This document shows positions 31,837 through 41,813 of a stretch of 64,000 bases of DNA, one piece after another. This DNA comes from Pycnococcus provasolii. Taxonomy: Eukaryota > Chlorophyta > Pseudoscourfieldiophyceae > Pseudoscourfieldiales. How positions within the stretch are numbered: position 1 is the stretch's first letter; each line of letters begins with the position of its first letter. The notes beneath the pieces were generated by a model, which was not told where the DNA came from, did no database searches, and worked only from the letters and a program-made list of their open reading frames with translations. Where the stretch lies: NCBI GenBank assembly GCA_049487715.1, contig CP150560.1:186001-250000 (forward strand), written 5' to 3'. Both the position numbers and the translations under genes were made by a program.

Positions 31837-34065
31837 TTACACAGACGAGAGAAGGCCTCGCATGCCAACCTCCCTCGCGCACTCGCGAGCAAGCTCCGCT
31901 GCACTCAGGTGGTGGTGGTGCGAGCCGCGGTGGCCAACCCACGCAAGCACTAGGAACACAAGGCTATGCAGACACGTGAGGTAGCCAGCCACGAATGCAC
32001 GAAATGCACCCGAGCTTAGCAAACCCTTCGCAAGCGCTACCGCGGCACGGTCGTGCACATTCGCGAAACGACCGGAGCGTGTGCCACCCTTACTTGCTCC
32101 ACGCTCAACATCATGCTCCCCAGCTAGCGCCAGAGCCTCGCGGCCAGCACGCTCGGAAAGGAGGCGGCGAAGGTCAAGGTCGCGCTGGCGAAGCAGCAAA
32201 ACCTGCTTCTGCTGCTCACCCTCGAGGCGTGATACCTTCGAACTCGCACTCTCGAGAGCGCCTTCCAGAGCGCGTGCACGGTCACGGTATGCATTCCGCT
32301 GGCGTGCAAGAGTCGTTGCCATGGACGAGCTTTCGCCATCGCCTCCGTCTTCGCCGCCCCTCGTAACCGCCGCCTCACCCTCAAGCGCCGCAATGAGCGT
32401 GCGCTGCTGACCAAGCTCGTCCGCCTGCTTCTCGTTTTCCGCAGTAAGTGACGAAACGCGTTCTGCGAGCTTGCCAGCTTCCACGCGCTGTGCGACAAGC
32501 TCAGCCTCCAGCGCCGCTGCACGGCTGCGACGCGCCACAGATGTGCCGCCGTCAACACCTTCAGCCTCGGTGCCTGCGGTGGTGGAGGAGGAGGGAAGCT
32601 GGTCGTCGGTTGCATCCTCGATGCCGGCAACCAGCGCCATCGCCGCGATCTGCTGCTGGGCCGCAGACCACTGCGCATGCGTTGGTCTTGCCTCCGCCTC
32701 CGCCTGTGCCGCCGCCTTCGACGCTTCCGCCGCAACGAGCGCATTCTTAAGCCGCTCCACCTCCGAATTTGCCGCCGCCACCGCCGTATCCGATGTGCTA
32801 CGCAGCTCATCTAGACGCGTGCGGGCTAGACGCTCCGCAGCACGGCTCGATGCGAGATCCGCGGCAAGGCTAACCGCACGTTTCGCCTCGCTCTCGATGT
32901 CTGTCTCGGCCGATTGCGCGGCAGCAAGCTTCGAACGCAGCGACGCGCGCTCCTCCTTCACAGCCGCTAGCTCTGCCGCTAGCGATTCCAGCCTCTCAGC
33001 CAAGCCCTGCGCATCACGAGCACTCTCCGCTGCACGTCGCGCCTTTGCAGCAATCTCTATAGCGGCGTCGTCGCCATTGCCGTTGTCATTCGCCGGCATC
33101 TCCAGAGCAGCCTTCGCTGAAGCGGAGAGGCTCGCCCTCGCCTCGTCGCTAATCGCCTCGCGCAACTCGCCCAAAGCCATCAACTGATCATTCGCCTGCT
33201 CAAGCCGTCGTCGAAGCTGCTGGCATGCCACCGTGCTCTGGTCGTGAGCGCTCCTCGCCGCATCCGCCGAAGCCTCGTGGCGGGCCACCTCCACCTCAAG
33301 ACTCCTCAGGCGCGCCTTAAGCGCGTCGTGCTGCTCGATGGGAACGCCAACCACCGATCGGCCGCCCTCGCCGTCGTCGACGCCCGCAAGGTCGGTCGGG
33401 GGCATGTTGAACTGCTCGTCGATTCCCCCGTCCATAGGAGTGCCGTACTTCTCCGCCATCAGTTTCTTCGTGCGCTTCTTGAGCTTTTCCTTCTCCTCCT
33501 CTGCAGCCTTGAGCTGCTCCTTCAGCTTCTTCACGGTCATGCTCTGGTCGCGTATCTCGCTGCTCTCCTTCTGATACTCGAGCAGCTCTGCGCTGAGCTC
33601 GGCGTTTCGACGCGCGAGCTCTCCTGCCGCAGCTCTCGCTTCGAGCCCGCTCGCGAGCGCCTTGGCCGGGTCCGGCGCCTCGCTGAGGATTCGGTACGCG
33701 TATACGAACGCCCCCTCCGCGTGCTTCGCGCGCCTGGTTAAGTTATCGATTTCCTCCTGAAACGCCTTGACGAGGCTCGCATAGCTCGCGGGCGTTTTCT
33801 CCGCCGCCGGCAAACGCTTATGTTCTCTCGCCTGCTCTGCAAGCTTTCTGCGCGCCGACGTGGACGCGTCCTGGTAGGTGGCGACTTGCACGCCGAACGC
33901 GTCAATCTCCGCTCTGCACGAGGAGAGGTCAACCGTGCGCCAGTATGACAAGCACGACTGCTGAGAACCACTGGATTCCGAGTTGGACCCGCCACTGGAG
34001 TCAGAGTTAGCCGCAGGAGCGTCGACGGAGGAGGAGGGAGCAGGGTCAGAGGAGGAGTCTGCCAT
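31837..34065 (-). CDS. CASP-like Golgi transmembrane golgin
   Basis: 742 residues from ATG 34065. The N-terminal block (SYWRTVDLSSCRAEIDAFGV, then RRKLAEQAREHKRL, LVKAFQEEIDNLTRRAKHAE and EAPDPAKAL) is the conserved start of CASP, the coiled-coil product related to CUX1. About 550 residues of Ala/Glu/Lys/Arg coiled coil follow. The C-terminal part has the conserved ARQRNAYRDRARALEGAL segment and a single membrane span (about residues 690-712, AFVAGYLTCLHSLVFLVLAW), as in tail-anchored golgins of intra-Golgi retrograde tethering. Upstream in-frame sequence to 34200 is not similar to CASP and was dropped. The stop lies in TGTAAGTACG, which also reads as a splice donor, so a further exon is possible. 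Confidence 0.83.
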   Translation of the reverse strand: MADSSSDPAPSSSVDAPAANSDSSGGSNSESSGSQQSCLSYWRTVDLSSCRAEIDAFGVQVATYQDASTSARRKLAEQAREHKRLPAAEKTPASYASLVKAFQEEIDNLTRRAKHAEGAFVYAYRILSEAPDPAKALASGLEARAAAGELARRNAELSAELLEYQKESSEIRDQSMTVKKLKEQLKAAEEEKEKLKKRTKKLMAEKYGTPMDGGIDEQFNMPPTDLAGVDDGEGGRSVVGVPIEQHDALKARLRSLEVEVARHEASADAARSAHDQSTVACQQLRRRLEQANDQLMALGELREAISDEARASLSASAKAALEMPANDNGNGDDAAIEIAAKARRAAESARDAQGLAERLESLAAELAAVKEERASLRSKLAAAQSAETDIESEAKRAVSLAADLASSRAAERLARTRLDELRSTSDTAVAAANSEVERLKNALVAAEASKAAAQAEAEARPTHAQWSAAQQQIAAMALVAGIEDATDDQLPSSSTTAGTEAEGVDGGTSVARRSRAAALEAELVAQRVEAGKLAERVSSLTAENEKQADELGQQRTLIAALEGEAAVTRGGEDGGDGESSSMATTLARQRNAYRDRARALEGALESASSKVSRLEGEQQKQVLLLRQRDLDLRRLLSERAGREALALAGEHDVERGASKGGTRSGRFANVHDRAAVALAKGLLSSGAFRAFVAGYLTCLHSLVFLVLAWVGHRGSHHHHLSAAELARECAREVGMRGLLSSV

Positions 34066-34475
34066 GGAGAGATTAGAATGAAAGCGCGAAAACACTGAGA
34101 AGGTTAATGAACACCTTGCTTGGGCAACAACTAAACTTAAAACTGGGGAGCGGGAAGGGAAACAACACAGTACAAACGCAGTACCGGGTATGTAGAGCAA
34201 AGTACTTTAGGGGTTAGGAAGTAGGGGTTACGTTTTGGGCTACCCTACGGGGCTAGACCTCGGGGCTAGGAAGGAGCTCTCTGGGGGGCAAGGGCTGCAA
34301 AGATAGTTCTAAGTTTACGCTTCAATAGTCTACATATGTTACTTTACGGTACTTACGAGTTGGTACATAAAATCTTAGGGATAGATTTGTTAGCTTTGGG
34401 CTCTCTGAAAAGTGTTACACATTTATTTCTTACCGTCTCGTCTCGTCCATGTAAGGTAGTTGGTATGACTTTAGT

Positions 34476-36335
34476 CTATGACCACGTGTGCGTCAAGTCT
34501 GACCACGTCAGGCCAGCGCCCTGCATGCCCTGACTCGCGACGTCCACCACCGCGGCCGGTGGCCTTTCTGACGCGGTCGCCTCACCTTTCTCAGGACTCG
34601 ACGTCGACGCGGCGCCTTGGCTCGCGCGAGCGGCTAAATTCTTCACCACGAGCTCGGCGTCGGGTAACCCGCACGGCAGGTGCAGGCGGGTCACAATCGT
34701 GCGTTGCACGTCGCGCGCAGTGACGGCAACACCCACGGAGCCACTGCCAGACCACGAACCACCAGTCAGCTCGCTCAGTGCGCCGCGGGCGCCATGTCTT
34801 GACCGCTCGCGAACCTTGTCTGCCACGGCGAGAGCTACGCTCGTCACGCGCTCGTCCATCTCCGCCGCGGCACTCAAAGGCTTGCCGAGAAATAGTCCTT
34901 CGGCCGGTACAGGTTGCTCCTCAGGCGGCGGCGGCGGCGGCGGTGCAGATCCGGTGCGAATGAAAACTCGGCTATGCACAGGCCGAGCTTTCTTCGCAAC
35001 GGGCTTCGATACTTCGGCGTGTCGACTCCGGTGCTTTGGGCCTGGCAGTAAAGCAGCCGCGCCGCCATCATCGGGTGCTCTCAATGATCCCGCGGCTTGC
35101 ACGATGACTTTCGCGTTCGTGCCGTTCACCGTAAGCGGAGGTTCGGCTCTGTGTTCGTCGCGAGAGCGAAGGAGCATGCGACGTGCGCCCGTCAGTCCAA
35201 CCCAAGCACCAGGGGCATGCGTGTCAATGCCGTACGGCGGAATTGGTATGGGAGGACGCGGCGAGAGCGGCGAGGCACCCGCGACACCCGTTCGCAGACG
35301 ACGCGCTGCAGAGCTGGCTCGCCTGCCACCTTTTGCTACGTCCACCGTGGAATCGGCAATGAGTGCGCCAAGCTCGAAAGGTTGAACGTACCCGGACCGT
35401 GTCCGGTCTGCGCTCTCGAAGAGGCGCTCGCTAGCAGGCTCACTCAGCAATATGCCAAGCCGCTGAAGTCCTCGGCGGAACTCTGATAAGCTGACCGCGC
35501 CATGGCCACACCCGAAGACGCGTCGCAGCTCGGACACGCGCTCTGTGCTGAATGTGGCGCCACACTTCGCACGCAGCTTGTGCAAGCCCACCTGCGCCTC
35601 TGCGTGCACCTCAGTATCTTGGCGCACAAGCTCCTTGTTTGGCCTCGAGGACTTCACTGCGGCGGAGAGTGGTCGGTCGCGGCGAATGTGTTCTTTCGAG
35701 TGCGCGGGTATTGCGCTGGAAGGTCGACGGTCGCCACGCAGCATGTGCTCCTGTCCCAGAGCTCCAGCGACACCTGCATGTTGCGTTCGCGGCGACGCCC
35801 CTGGCGTTGTGAATTTGCTGTTTCTCGCCGCACTTGGCGCACTCATTGGTCGCTGTGCCGGTTTCGCGCGAGCCGTGACTGTCGTGCGCGTCCCACCCGT
35901 GACGACTTCTCTTTCCCTCTGTCGCGCGTTCCAGTGTCCGTCGAATGCGTCGTTCGCTCCGCGCGAGAGAATTGGCCGCGCCGAGCGTGGCCGCAGACCT
36001 AGTGCATGCGTTGACGGCACGTGGCTTCCTGCGGCGCTTCCTGGCATCAGGTCCGCCGACGCGCCTTGTTCCACCACCTCGGCGTGACTTGCCGCCGCCG
36101 TTGGTTCCCACGTCGCGCTGTCTCTCGGCCTCGCCGAGACGTACACGGCCCGTTCCGCCGCGCGCCTCTGCACGAGCGTGTTCGTGCGTCCGACTGATCC
36201 TGGTCGGCGCACGCGCAGCTGCTGCGGGTTCGGGTCCCCACCACCGATGGTAGTCGACGATGACGACAGCGTTGATGTCTGCCCTGTTTGAGAGACACCA
36301 ATGGGCGTTGACGTCAAAGAAACTCCACGAGGCAT
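34476..36335 (-). CDS. EF-hand-like basic protein of unknown function
   Basis: 619-residue intronless frame from ATG 36335. Most of it is low-complexity, rich in Arg, Ser, Ala and Pro with repeated RP(M/S)SA-type motifs. Residues ~265-330 form a helical pair reading ERVSELRRVFGCGHGAVSLSEFRRGLQ and SERLFESADRTRSGYVQPFE, shaped like two EF-hands with imperfect calcium loops (Asp/Glu largely replaced in the first). A proline run occurs near 465-475. Proteins with this style of short R-P-S-A motifs plus EF-hands are frequent among algal axonemal or cytoskeletal proteins, but that is inference only. The function is unknown. Confidence 0.6.
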   Translation of the reverse strand: MPRGVSLTSTPIGVSQTGQTSTLSSSSTTIGGGDPNPQQLRVRRPGSVGRTNTLVQRRAAERAVYVSARPRDSATWEPTAAASHAEVVEQGASADLMPGSAAGSHVPSTHALGLRPRSARPILSRGANDAFDGHWNARQREREVVTGGTRTTVTARAKPAQRPMSAPSAARNSKFTTPGASPRTQHAGVAGALGQEHMLRGDRRPSSAIPAHSKEHIRRDRPLSAAVKSSRPNKELVRQDTEVHAEAQVGLHKLRAKCGATFSTERVSELRRVFGCGHGAVSLSEFRRGLQRLGILLSEPASERLFESADRTRSGYVQPFELGALIADSTVDVAKGGRRASSAARRLRTGVAGASPLSPRPPIPIPPYGIDTHAPGAWVGLTGARRMLLRSRDEHRAEPPLTVNGTNAKVIVQAAGSLRAPDDGGAAALLPGPKHRSRHAEVSKPVAKKARPVHSRVFIRTGSAPPPPPPPEEQPVPAEGLFLGKPLSAAAEMDERVTSVALAVADKVRERSRHGARGALSELTGGSWSGSGSVGVAVTARDVQRTIVTRLHLPCGLPDAELVVKNLAARASQGAASTSSPEKGEATASERPPAAVVDVASQGMQGAGLTWSDLTHTWS

Positions 36336-37451
36336 GGCAACAGCTTTTCCGTTTTCAGGCCAATTCAGGGACGACTTCTACAGTTTAAGGCTTTTCCGGA
36401 ACACGGCCTGAACTCTTGGAGTAGGAGCGGAGCGGAGAAGACTTTCCTGAACTGAACTGTCAACCTGTCCTTTTTCCAGGTCCTTTTTCCTCGGGCAGTC
36501 GGGGGACCGTTGACCGTTGTCCGGACGATTGACCACCTGTGCCTGGGGAGCCGGCCTCCACCTAGGTGCTTCCGGCTGTCCGGTAAAGGAATATAATTCG
36601 GGGGTGCAATTCGGGGGGGGGAAGGAATTATTATTCGGGGTTTGGAATTCGGGGGGAAGGAATTATTATTCGGGGTTTGGAATTCGGGGTTTGGAATTCG
36701 GGGTTTGGAATTCGGGGGTACTTCCTAACCTTATGTGGTTGGGAATTCGGGGTTTGTTAAGGTAGGTTGGGTTGGTTCGGAAGGCGACTATTCAATAGTC
36801 CCAACAACGTCATTTGTGGCGGCGGCACTTGGGCACTTGGCGGCGGCACTTGGCCAACACTTGGCATTCGTCTGTTCGTGGCGGCGGCTTACTACTTTAT
36901 CCTACTAATCCTTCGTACTGTACAGTAGTACTGTAGGAGTAGTACTGTGGGAGTAACAGCAGTAACAGCACTTCTCGTTAGCGTAGCCTCGAGGCCTGTG
37001 AGTGACAAGATCGTTTGCTGACGTGAGCCTCATTTCTTTTTCCCTTTTTGTCTTCAAACGTCTCGCTCGATTCTTTTTTTATCAGGCTCTCAGATAGATT
37101 ATGCAGACGCGAAGAAACTACTACGGGTACAGCAGGTAGGTAATCAATCGCATTACAGTACAGTAGACAATCCTCGAAATACTGGTAAGGTATGTACAAT
37201 ATTGAATAGAGCAACAAAAACAGAAAAAAAAGAAAAGAAAAAAAAAGACCTGCTTTTATAATGAGTCAACAGCCGCGTTACTCTTGAGCTTTACCGTGCT
37301 CCGTGACTGCCGCAGCGGGTCAATATTACACAATCAGATTTTCTATGTCTGACGCGCGTCTGTCGTCATATTCACCGTCGATACGTGTGTCCTATCGTCT
37401 GACCACATCCTTCACTCACTTTCGACAGGAAAAACAAAACAACCAAACGGC
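36336..37451. other. Intergenic region with tandem GGAATTCGGGG repeats
   Basis: No gene is supported. It contains the tandem repeat at 36585-36755, a duplicated GGCGGCGGCACTTGG phrase near 36827-36880, and TACTGTA/TACAGTA clusters near 36915-36945 and 37154. The divergent EF-hand-like gene and the BMT5-like gene both start from its ends. Confidence 0.5.
36585..36755 (+). repeat. Tandem GGAATTCGGGGTTT minisatellite
   Basis: At least five units of the 14-bp phrase GGAATTCGGGGTTT, preceded by two longer variants GGAAGGAATTATTATTCGGG. The unit keeps an EcoRI-like GAATTC half-palindrome. Non-coding. Confidence 0.85.
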
Positions 37452-38546
37452 ATGGGGAAGAAACGCCACCAAACGAATAGCAAGCTCAAAGGAAGAAACG
37501 CCGCGAAAACGTCACAAGGTTCTTTCACGTCTGCTCAAGTTTCACAACAGCTTGCCAAGAGGAAACATGTCGACACTGTACAAAATAAAAACAGCCGCGA
37601 AACTCACGCGCGCGCGCCGGCACTTCCTTGGGGAATCAATTCTTCCACACGCGTCCTGCTCGTTGGCGAGGGCGACTTCAGCTTCGCGGCGAGTCTTGCC
37701 ACGCTGCTATCTGAGCATTCTGGCAAGTCCGTTTCCAAGCCGAAACGTCGAAGAGCACGCGGCGGGGGCAGCGACGATGAAGACGAAGACGACGACGATG
37801 ACGATGATGGAGGAGAACAGGAGGAGGAAGACGTGAACGAGAGCGCGGGGGGAAGTCTTGACGACAACGATGAAAACGGCCATAACAACACAGCACATCG
37901 CCCTTCGTTTGCAAGACATTTGGTGGCGACTGGATTTGACACGCACAACGAGCTTGTTGAGAAGTACCCATGCGACGAGGTGAATGCCCATCTCATAAGC
38001 TTGGCTTCGTGCGGTTGCTCGAATGTGTATCACGGCGTGGATGCTGGCAAGTCGATAACGCCTCAGCTCGCGACGAAACGTAAGGCTGCAATTGCGTCGT
38101 ACCGCGAAGCTGGTCTTGAGGATCCAGACCTTGTGAAGGAGTTTGACACGATTGCATTTCTGTTCCCGCACGTCGGGCGCGGAATCAAGGATGAGGCTGC
38201 GAATGCGCAGAAGAATCGCGAGCTTCTGTACCGATTTTTTCGCTGCGCGTACAATGAGCTCTCCTGGGATGCTCCACGAAACTCGCCTCGGCAGGTGATT
38301 GTCACGCTCAAGGCTGGCGCGCCGTACGAGACTTTGTGGAAGATCAAGGACGTTGCTTCGCTTGCGACGGATGGGCGCCTCCGTTTGCATGCCGTCTTGC
38401 CATTTCACGTGTCTCAATTTCCCGGATACGCGCACCGGCGTACGCGCGGGTTTAAAGAGGGTTTATCCGCGGCAGACAACGAGGAGCTGCGCGGCGGTGC
38501 GAAGGCTTACGTGTTTCATGCCAAGGGTGTGTATAATAGTTGGTAA
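37452..38546 (+). CDS. BMT5-like 25S rRNA (uridine-N3) methyltransferase
   Basis: 364 residues with the BMT5/DUF2431 Rossmann methyltransferase. The SAM-binding motif is LLVGEGDFSFAASLA (residues ~69-83). It is followed by LVATGFDTHNELVEKYP, NVYHGVDAG, the catalytic-region motif FDTIAFLFPHVGRGIKDE and the C-terminal RTRGFKEGL ... GGAKAYVFHAKG. In yeast Bmt5 makes m3U2634 of 25S rRNA, so a nucleolar role is expected. A poly-acidic insert (E/D runs, residues ~105-140) interrupts the domain and is probably a surface loop. Start at ATG 37452 gives the usual basic KKRHQTNSKLKG N-terminus. AATAAA occurs right after the stop. Confidence 0.9.
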   Translation: MGKKRHQTNSKLKGRNAAKTSQGSFTSAQVSQQLAKRKHVDTVQNKNSRETHARAPALPWGINSSTRVLLVGEGDFSFAASLATLLSEHSGKSVSKPKRRRARGGGSDDEDEDDDDDDDGGEQEEEDVNESAGGSLDDNDENGHNNTAHRPSFARHLVATGFDTHNELVEKYPCDEVNAHLISLASCGCSNVYHGVDAGKSITPQLATKRKAAIASYREAGLEDPDLVKEFDTIAFLFPHVGRGIKDEAANAQKNRELLYRFFRCAYNELSWDAPRNSPRQVIVTLKAGAPYETLWKIKDVASLATDGRLRLHAVLPFHVSQFPGYAHRRTRGFKEGLSAADNEELRGGAKAYVFHAKGVYNSW

Positions 38547-38882
38547 TAAAAGTGTACCAAATCTACAGTAAACTTACGTGGCGAAACTACACAGTACATA
38601 AGTTACCAGATTAATTGATCGACGATTCGACGATTCGATGTCGCGCACCAGTCAAGTGTCTCGGCTATTAAGGTGGTCAAGTGTGATCGCCGCAACGGCC
38701 GCAAATGCCGCAATGCCGCATCGCGCACCGATCACCTGTTACGACTCTGAGGGTGGTCGAGTGCAGTCCCCGGGTTAATCCACGCACGCGCACCTTCCCT
38801 TCCCCTCAGAAGCTCAGAAGCTCCTCCTCGCGCTCTTGCGCATTGCGGCCGCCATCCCCTTATACTTCTACAGTAACGCGTC
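38547..38882. other. Intergenic region upstream of the arrestin gene
   Basis: 336 bp with no gene. Near 38645-38765 there are two loosely similar phrases (TCGCGCACC and a GGTGGTC(A/G)AGTG) that look like an old imperfect duplication. The last 50 bp are CT-rich before the arrestin ATG. Confidence 0.35.
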
Positions 38883-40439
38883 ATGGGAAACTCCCCCTCC
38901 TCTGCGCACGGCGCGTCGATGCTCGTCGCAAACAACGTGTACGTGCGCACCAATCAAGCGCTCTACAAACCCGGCGACACGGTTACCGGGTACATCTACA
39001 TAAATATCACGGTGCCCACGCACGTCACCTTCGTAGAATTGCGAGTCGCCGGAAAGGAAAGCGTCTACTGGGAAGAGACCCACCGGAGGAAAAAGCAAAT
39101 GCACGGAGTCGAACAAGACATCTCAGTCACGCGCAAGCACTTTGGCAGAAACGTCATCTTCAAAACAGCCTCGCCCGTCTACAACCCACAGGGCGTTCTC
39201 GCGCCAGGAACGCAGTTCAGCATACCGTTCGCGTTCGTGCTCCCAACGCACCTCCCGCCGAGCTTTTCAGCAGAAGGGGGAAACACGGGACAGCAGTGGT
39301 CGTGCTTTATCGCGTATGCCGTCAAGGCGGTGTGCCACACGTGCGACGGCCAACTACCACTTAAGCACTCGCAGCACATACACATCACAAGCGAGAGAAG
39401 CGCTGGCGTGCACGTGCACCATCCGATTACGCGCGAGCAGACGCGCGCGGTCACCACGTGCTGCTGCTTCCCGCAGGGTTCGACAGGTTTGCAAATAACG
39501 GTTGACAAGAGCGCATATGTGATGGGTGAGGAAGTGGCAGTTGTGGCTCAAGTGGATAACCGAAACAGCCGACAGCGTTTTCCGCGCTCAACATGCAAGG
39601 TCACAAGACACCTAACCCTCGCGGCAACTCATGTCGAGGAGACGGAAGTTGTTCTCTCCTCTCGCTGTGTCGACGACGATGGCCATCACGGACACGGTCA
39701 TCGTCGTCGCGCTCACGGTCGTCAAGGCCACGGACACGGACACGGACACGGACACGGGCATGGCCACGGGCATCACGACTACCACAGCCACCACCATCAC
39801 GGCAACCACCATGAACCTGGCGTGCGCATTCTTGTGGACAGTCGAGGCTTCAAGGCTCGGTTTGCGCAGCATCGCGGGTGCAAGGCTCGCGGATGCACCA
39901 CAGGGGTGACACGGGAGACCATTCAGCGGCGATCTCACAAGAAGGTGGTGTACGAGACCGTAGCATCCGTCACGAATCTGCCCGGCGTGGTGCGAGGCAG
40001 CATGAGCACCGGAGTATCTGCCATCTGCGCGCGCATGAACATTCCCGTCGGAATTCCTGCCTCCAGTGGTGGAGCGCTCGTGTGCTGCGCGTACTTCGTC
40101 AACTGGACGCTTCACAGCGGCGCGTTCAGCTTCACGAACAACGTGCGCGGCTCCATCGGCATTCCCATCTTCGATACGTCTGCTGCGCTTCCTGAAATTC
40201 CGATGATGATGCCACCACCGGCTGATGCCGGAGCAGCAGCGTCTGCTCCACAGATGCAATGGGCTCCTGAGGAGTTGCCAAATGCTCAGCTGCAGGTTCC
40301 GTCTGCACCACCGATCCCAGACGACATGCTGCTGCCGTGCGAGTATGCGGACGACGAGGGTGAAGGCGGCGCTCCTCCACCACGAGGTGCCGCGCAACGG
40401 TACCAAGTAGGCGATGCGACGCAGCCCCTTCTTGGTTGA
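38883..40439 (+). CDS. Alpha-arrestin (arrestin-domain protein) with histidine/glycine-rich insert
   Basis: 518 residues. The N-terminal arrestin fold has VYVRTNQALYKPGDTVTGYI and FVELRVAGKE; the C-terminal one has ITVDKSAYVMGEEVAVVAQVDN and a later strand series to FTNNVRGSIGIPIF. The protein begins MGNSPSS, a good N-myristoylation context, and ends with a proline-rich tail (APPIPDD), typical of alpha-arrestins that recruit ubiquitin ligases to membrane cargo. The second domain is split by a stretch of about 60 residues dominated by HG and HH repeats (near 39670-39815), encoded by a CACGGA minisatellite; it could bind metal ions. Intronless. Confidence 0.85.
   Translation: MGNSPSSAHGASMLVANNVYVRTNQALYKPGDTVTGYIYINITVPTHVTFVELRVAGKESVYWEETHRRKKQMHGVEQDISVTRKHFGRNVIFKTASPVYNPQGVLAPGTQFSIPFAFVLPTHLPPSFSAEGGNTGQQWSCFIAYAVKAVCHTCDGQLPLKHSQHIHITSERSAGVHVHHPITREQTRAVTTCCCFPQGSTGLQITVDKSAYVMGEEVAVVAQVDNRNSRQRFPRSTCKVTRHLTLAATHVEETEVVLSSRCVDDDGHHGHGHRRRAHGRQGHGHGHGHGHGHGHGHHDYHSHHHHGNHHEPGVRILVDSRGFKARFAQHRGCKARGCTTGVTRETIQRRSHKKVVYETVASVTNLPGVVRGSMSTGVSAICARMNIPVGIPASSGGALVCCAYFVNWTLHSGAFSFTNNVRGSIGIPIFDTSAALPEIPMMMPPPADAGAAASAPQMQWAPEELPNAQLQVPSAPPIPDDMLLPCEYADDEGEGGAPPPRGAAQRYQVGDATQPLLG
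39725..39775 (+). repeat. Coding (CACGGA)n minisatellite in the arrestin gene
   Basis: Hexamer CACGGA/CACGGG/CACGGC repeated about eight times, encoding His-Gly dipeptides within the arrestin's His-rich insert. Confidence 0.8.
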
Positions 40440-41813
40440 GATCGCATCGTTTTGTTAGGGAGAGGTGGATAGTCTACTAATCTTAAATGGTGGTGGCCGG
40501 TAATTATCTAAGATCGCTCATTCAATAATGGAACCTGAGTCGCTTTGTCCAGCGGTAATCCGTTCACACCATTCACATTCAACTTTCAGCCCATTCAGCG
40601 GCGCCACCCAGCAGCGCATTAGTACACGGCGCTGGTGATTTCGAAGGGTCTAATAGCGCGCTCTTCGTTGGTGTCGTGAGCGCCTACGCTTATAAACTTC
40701 GGTATGTCCAAGGTATAGTACCCGCTTGGACCGTACATACTTACCAGGTTTGGGGAAAAAAACACGGAGCTTGTCCCAATCTGAACCACCTCACCCGTAG
40801 GTCTTATGCATGTCGTCATGCGATCCATTCTTCTCTCCCAAAATGGTTCTGTCGACATGAGAAGTTCCACTGGATTGGAACGTTGTCGACATCAAATCAC
40901 ACGTAAAATTTACCCAAACGAAACCAAATTAAATCTCGTCGGAGAAATGAACGAGATCTTCAAAGAGACCACCTCCTAAAACCAGCCTGTTTGCATACGC
41001 CTCATACATAACTAATAAAGTAAATAAACCACTCCTTCCCCAAAGACGAAGACGAAGACGAAGCGCGTCTCTACAGTAGAGGCCTGCAGCAAGGCAGCAA
41101 GGGACAGCCTTGAGATGTGCTTGGGACCCTCTAACCTTAGTACTACAATAAAGGTACTGTGCCGGCCGCCACTCCCAACTGAGTATCTTCAGGGGGGTTG
41201 CACACGCGTTCCCGAGACACACGCGTTCCCCATCGCCGCTCGCCCCGCCAAATATCCAGCCGCCAAGCCAGGTGTCTTTTCTAGGGGGCTTTTCTTTTCT
41301 TTTTTCAAGGGGTGCGAGCCTCACATCAATCTTTTGGATCCGGATCTCTCTCTCCGCGGGAGGTGGGTGTTTGTTTCGGGACCCATATCTGCCCCTATAT
41401 TCTCCCCCCATCATTAAAAGCCGTGATTAAGCTTGACCAGTACATACTGGGTGGAGTGTGTGTGTTTCTGTAGAGTTAACTTAAGGCTTGTACTTGTACT
41501 GTCTTGTTAAAGGTTAATACAAGTGCCTTAATAAGTGTGTGCGTGTGGCCTCGGCAGATTGATTTCCGTCTTTTTTTCTATCTTTAAAAAAAGGAGTTAA
41601 GACGGTGGTAAGGCGTTTTCGTGTCTTCATCTTTGTGCATCTTTTGTGCTCTTAGGGTATTTAAGGCCACTTTTTTCATCTCTCGCGTTACTGCTGTTGG
41701 GTACCCTGGAGTTGGTTGCTCGGCTCTTCACATCTTTCTCGCTCATCTTTCTTCGCAAGGAAGGTTCGTCAACGTACTTTCGTCAGCAGTAGGGTACAGT
41801 ACAGCGATACTTT
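40440..41813. other. Intergenic region holding one arm of an inverted duplication
   Basis: No gene can be assigned. The segment 40748-40903 is the reverse complement of 42781-42957. A GACGAA tetramer-like run lies at 41044-41066. A 161-codon minus frame (41414-40929) lacks any protein-like feature. Introns or upstream exons of the gene ending at 42371 may lie at the right end. Confidence 0.35.
40748..40903 (-). repeat. Exon-like fragment, copy 1 of an inverted pair
   Basis: Reads on the minus strand as an open stretch containing VELLMSTEPFWERRMDRM and VQIGTSSVFFSPNL, ending at CTG followed by GTAAGT, a strong splice donor. The second copy, inverted, is 42781-42957. All four length differences between the copies are multiples of three (15, 3, 3 and 6 nt). 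Confidence 0.7.

Noticed and set aside
40929-41414. 161-codon minus frame between arrestin and the next gene
   Set aside because: No conserved motif, no repeatable codon pattern, and it spans simple-sequence DNA.
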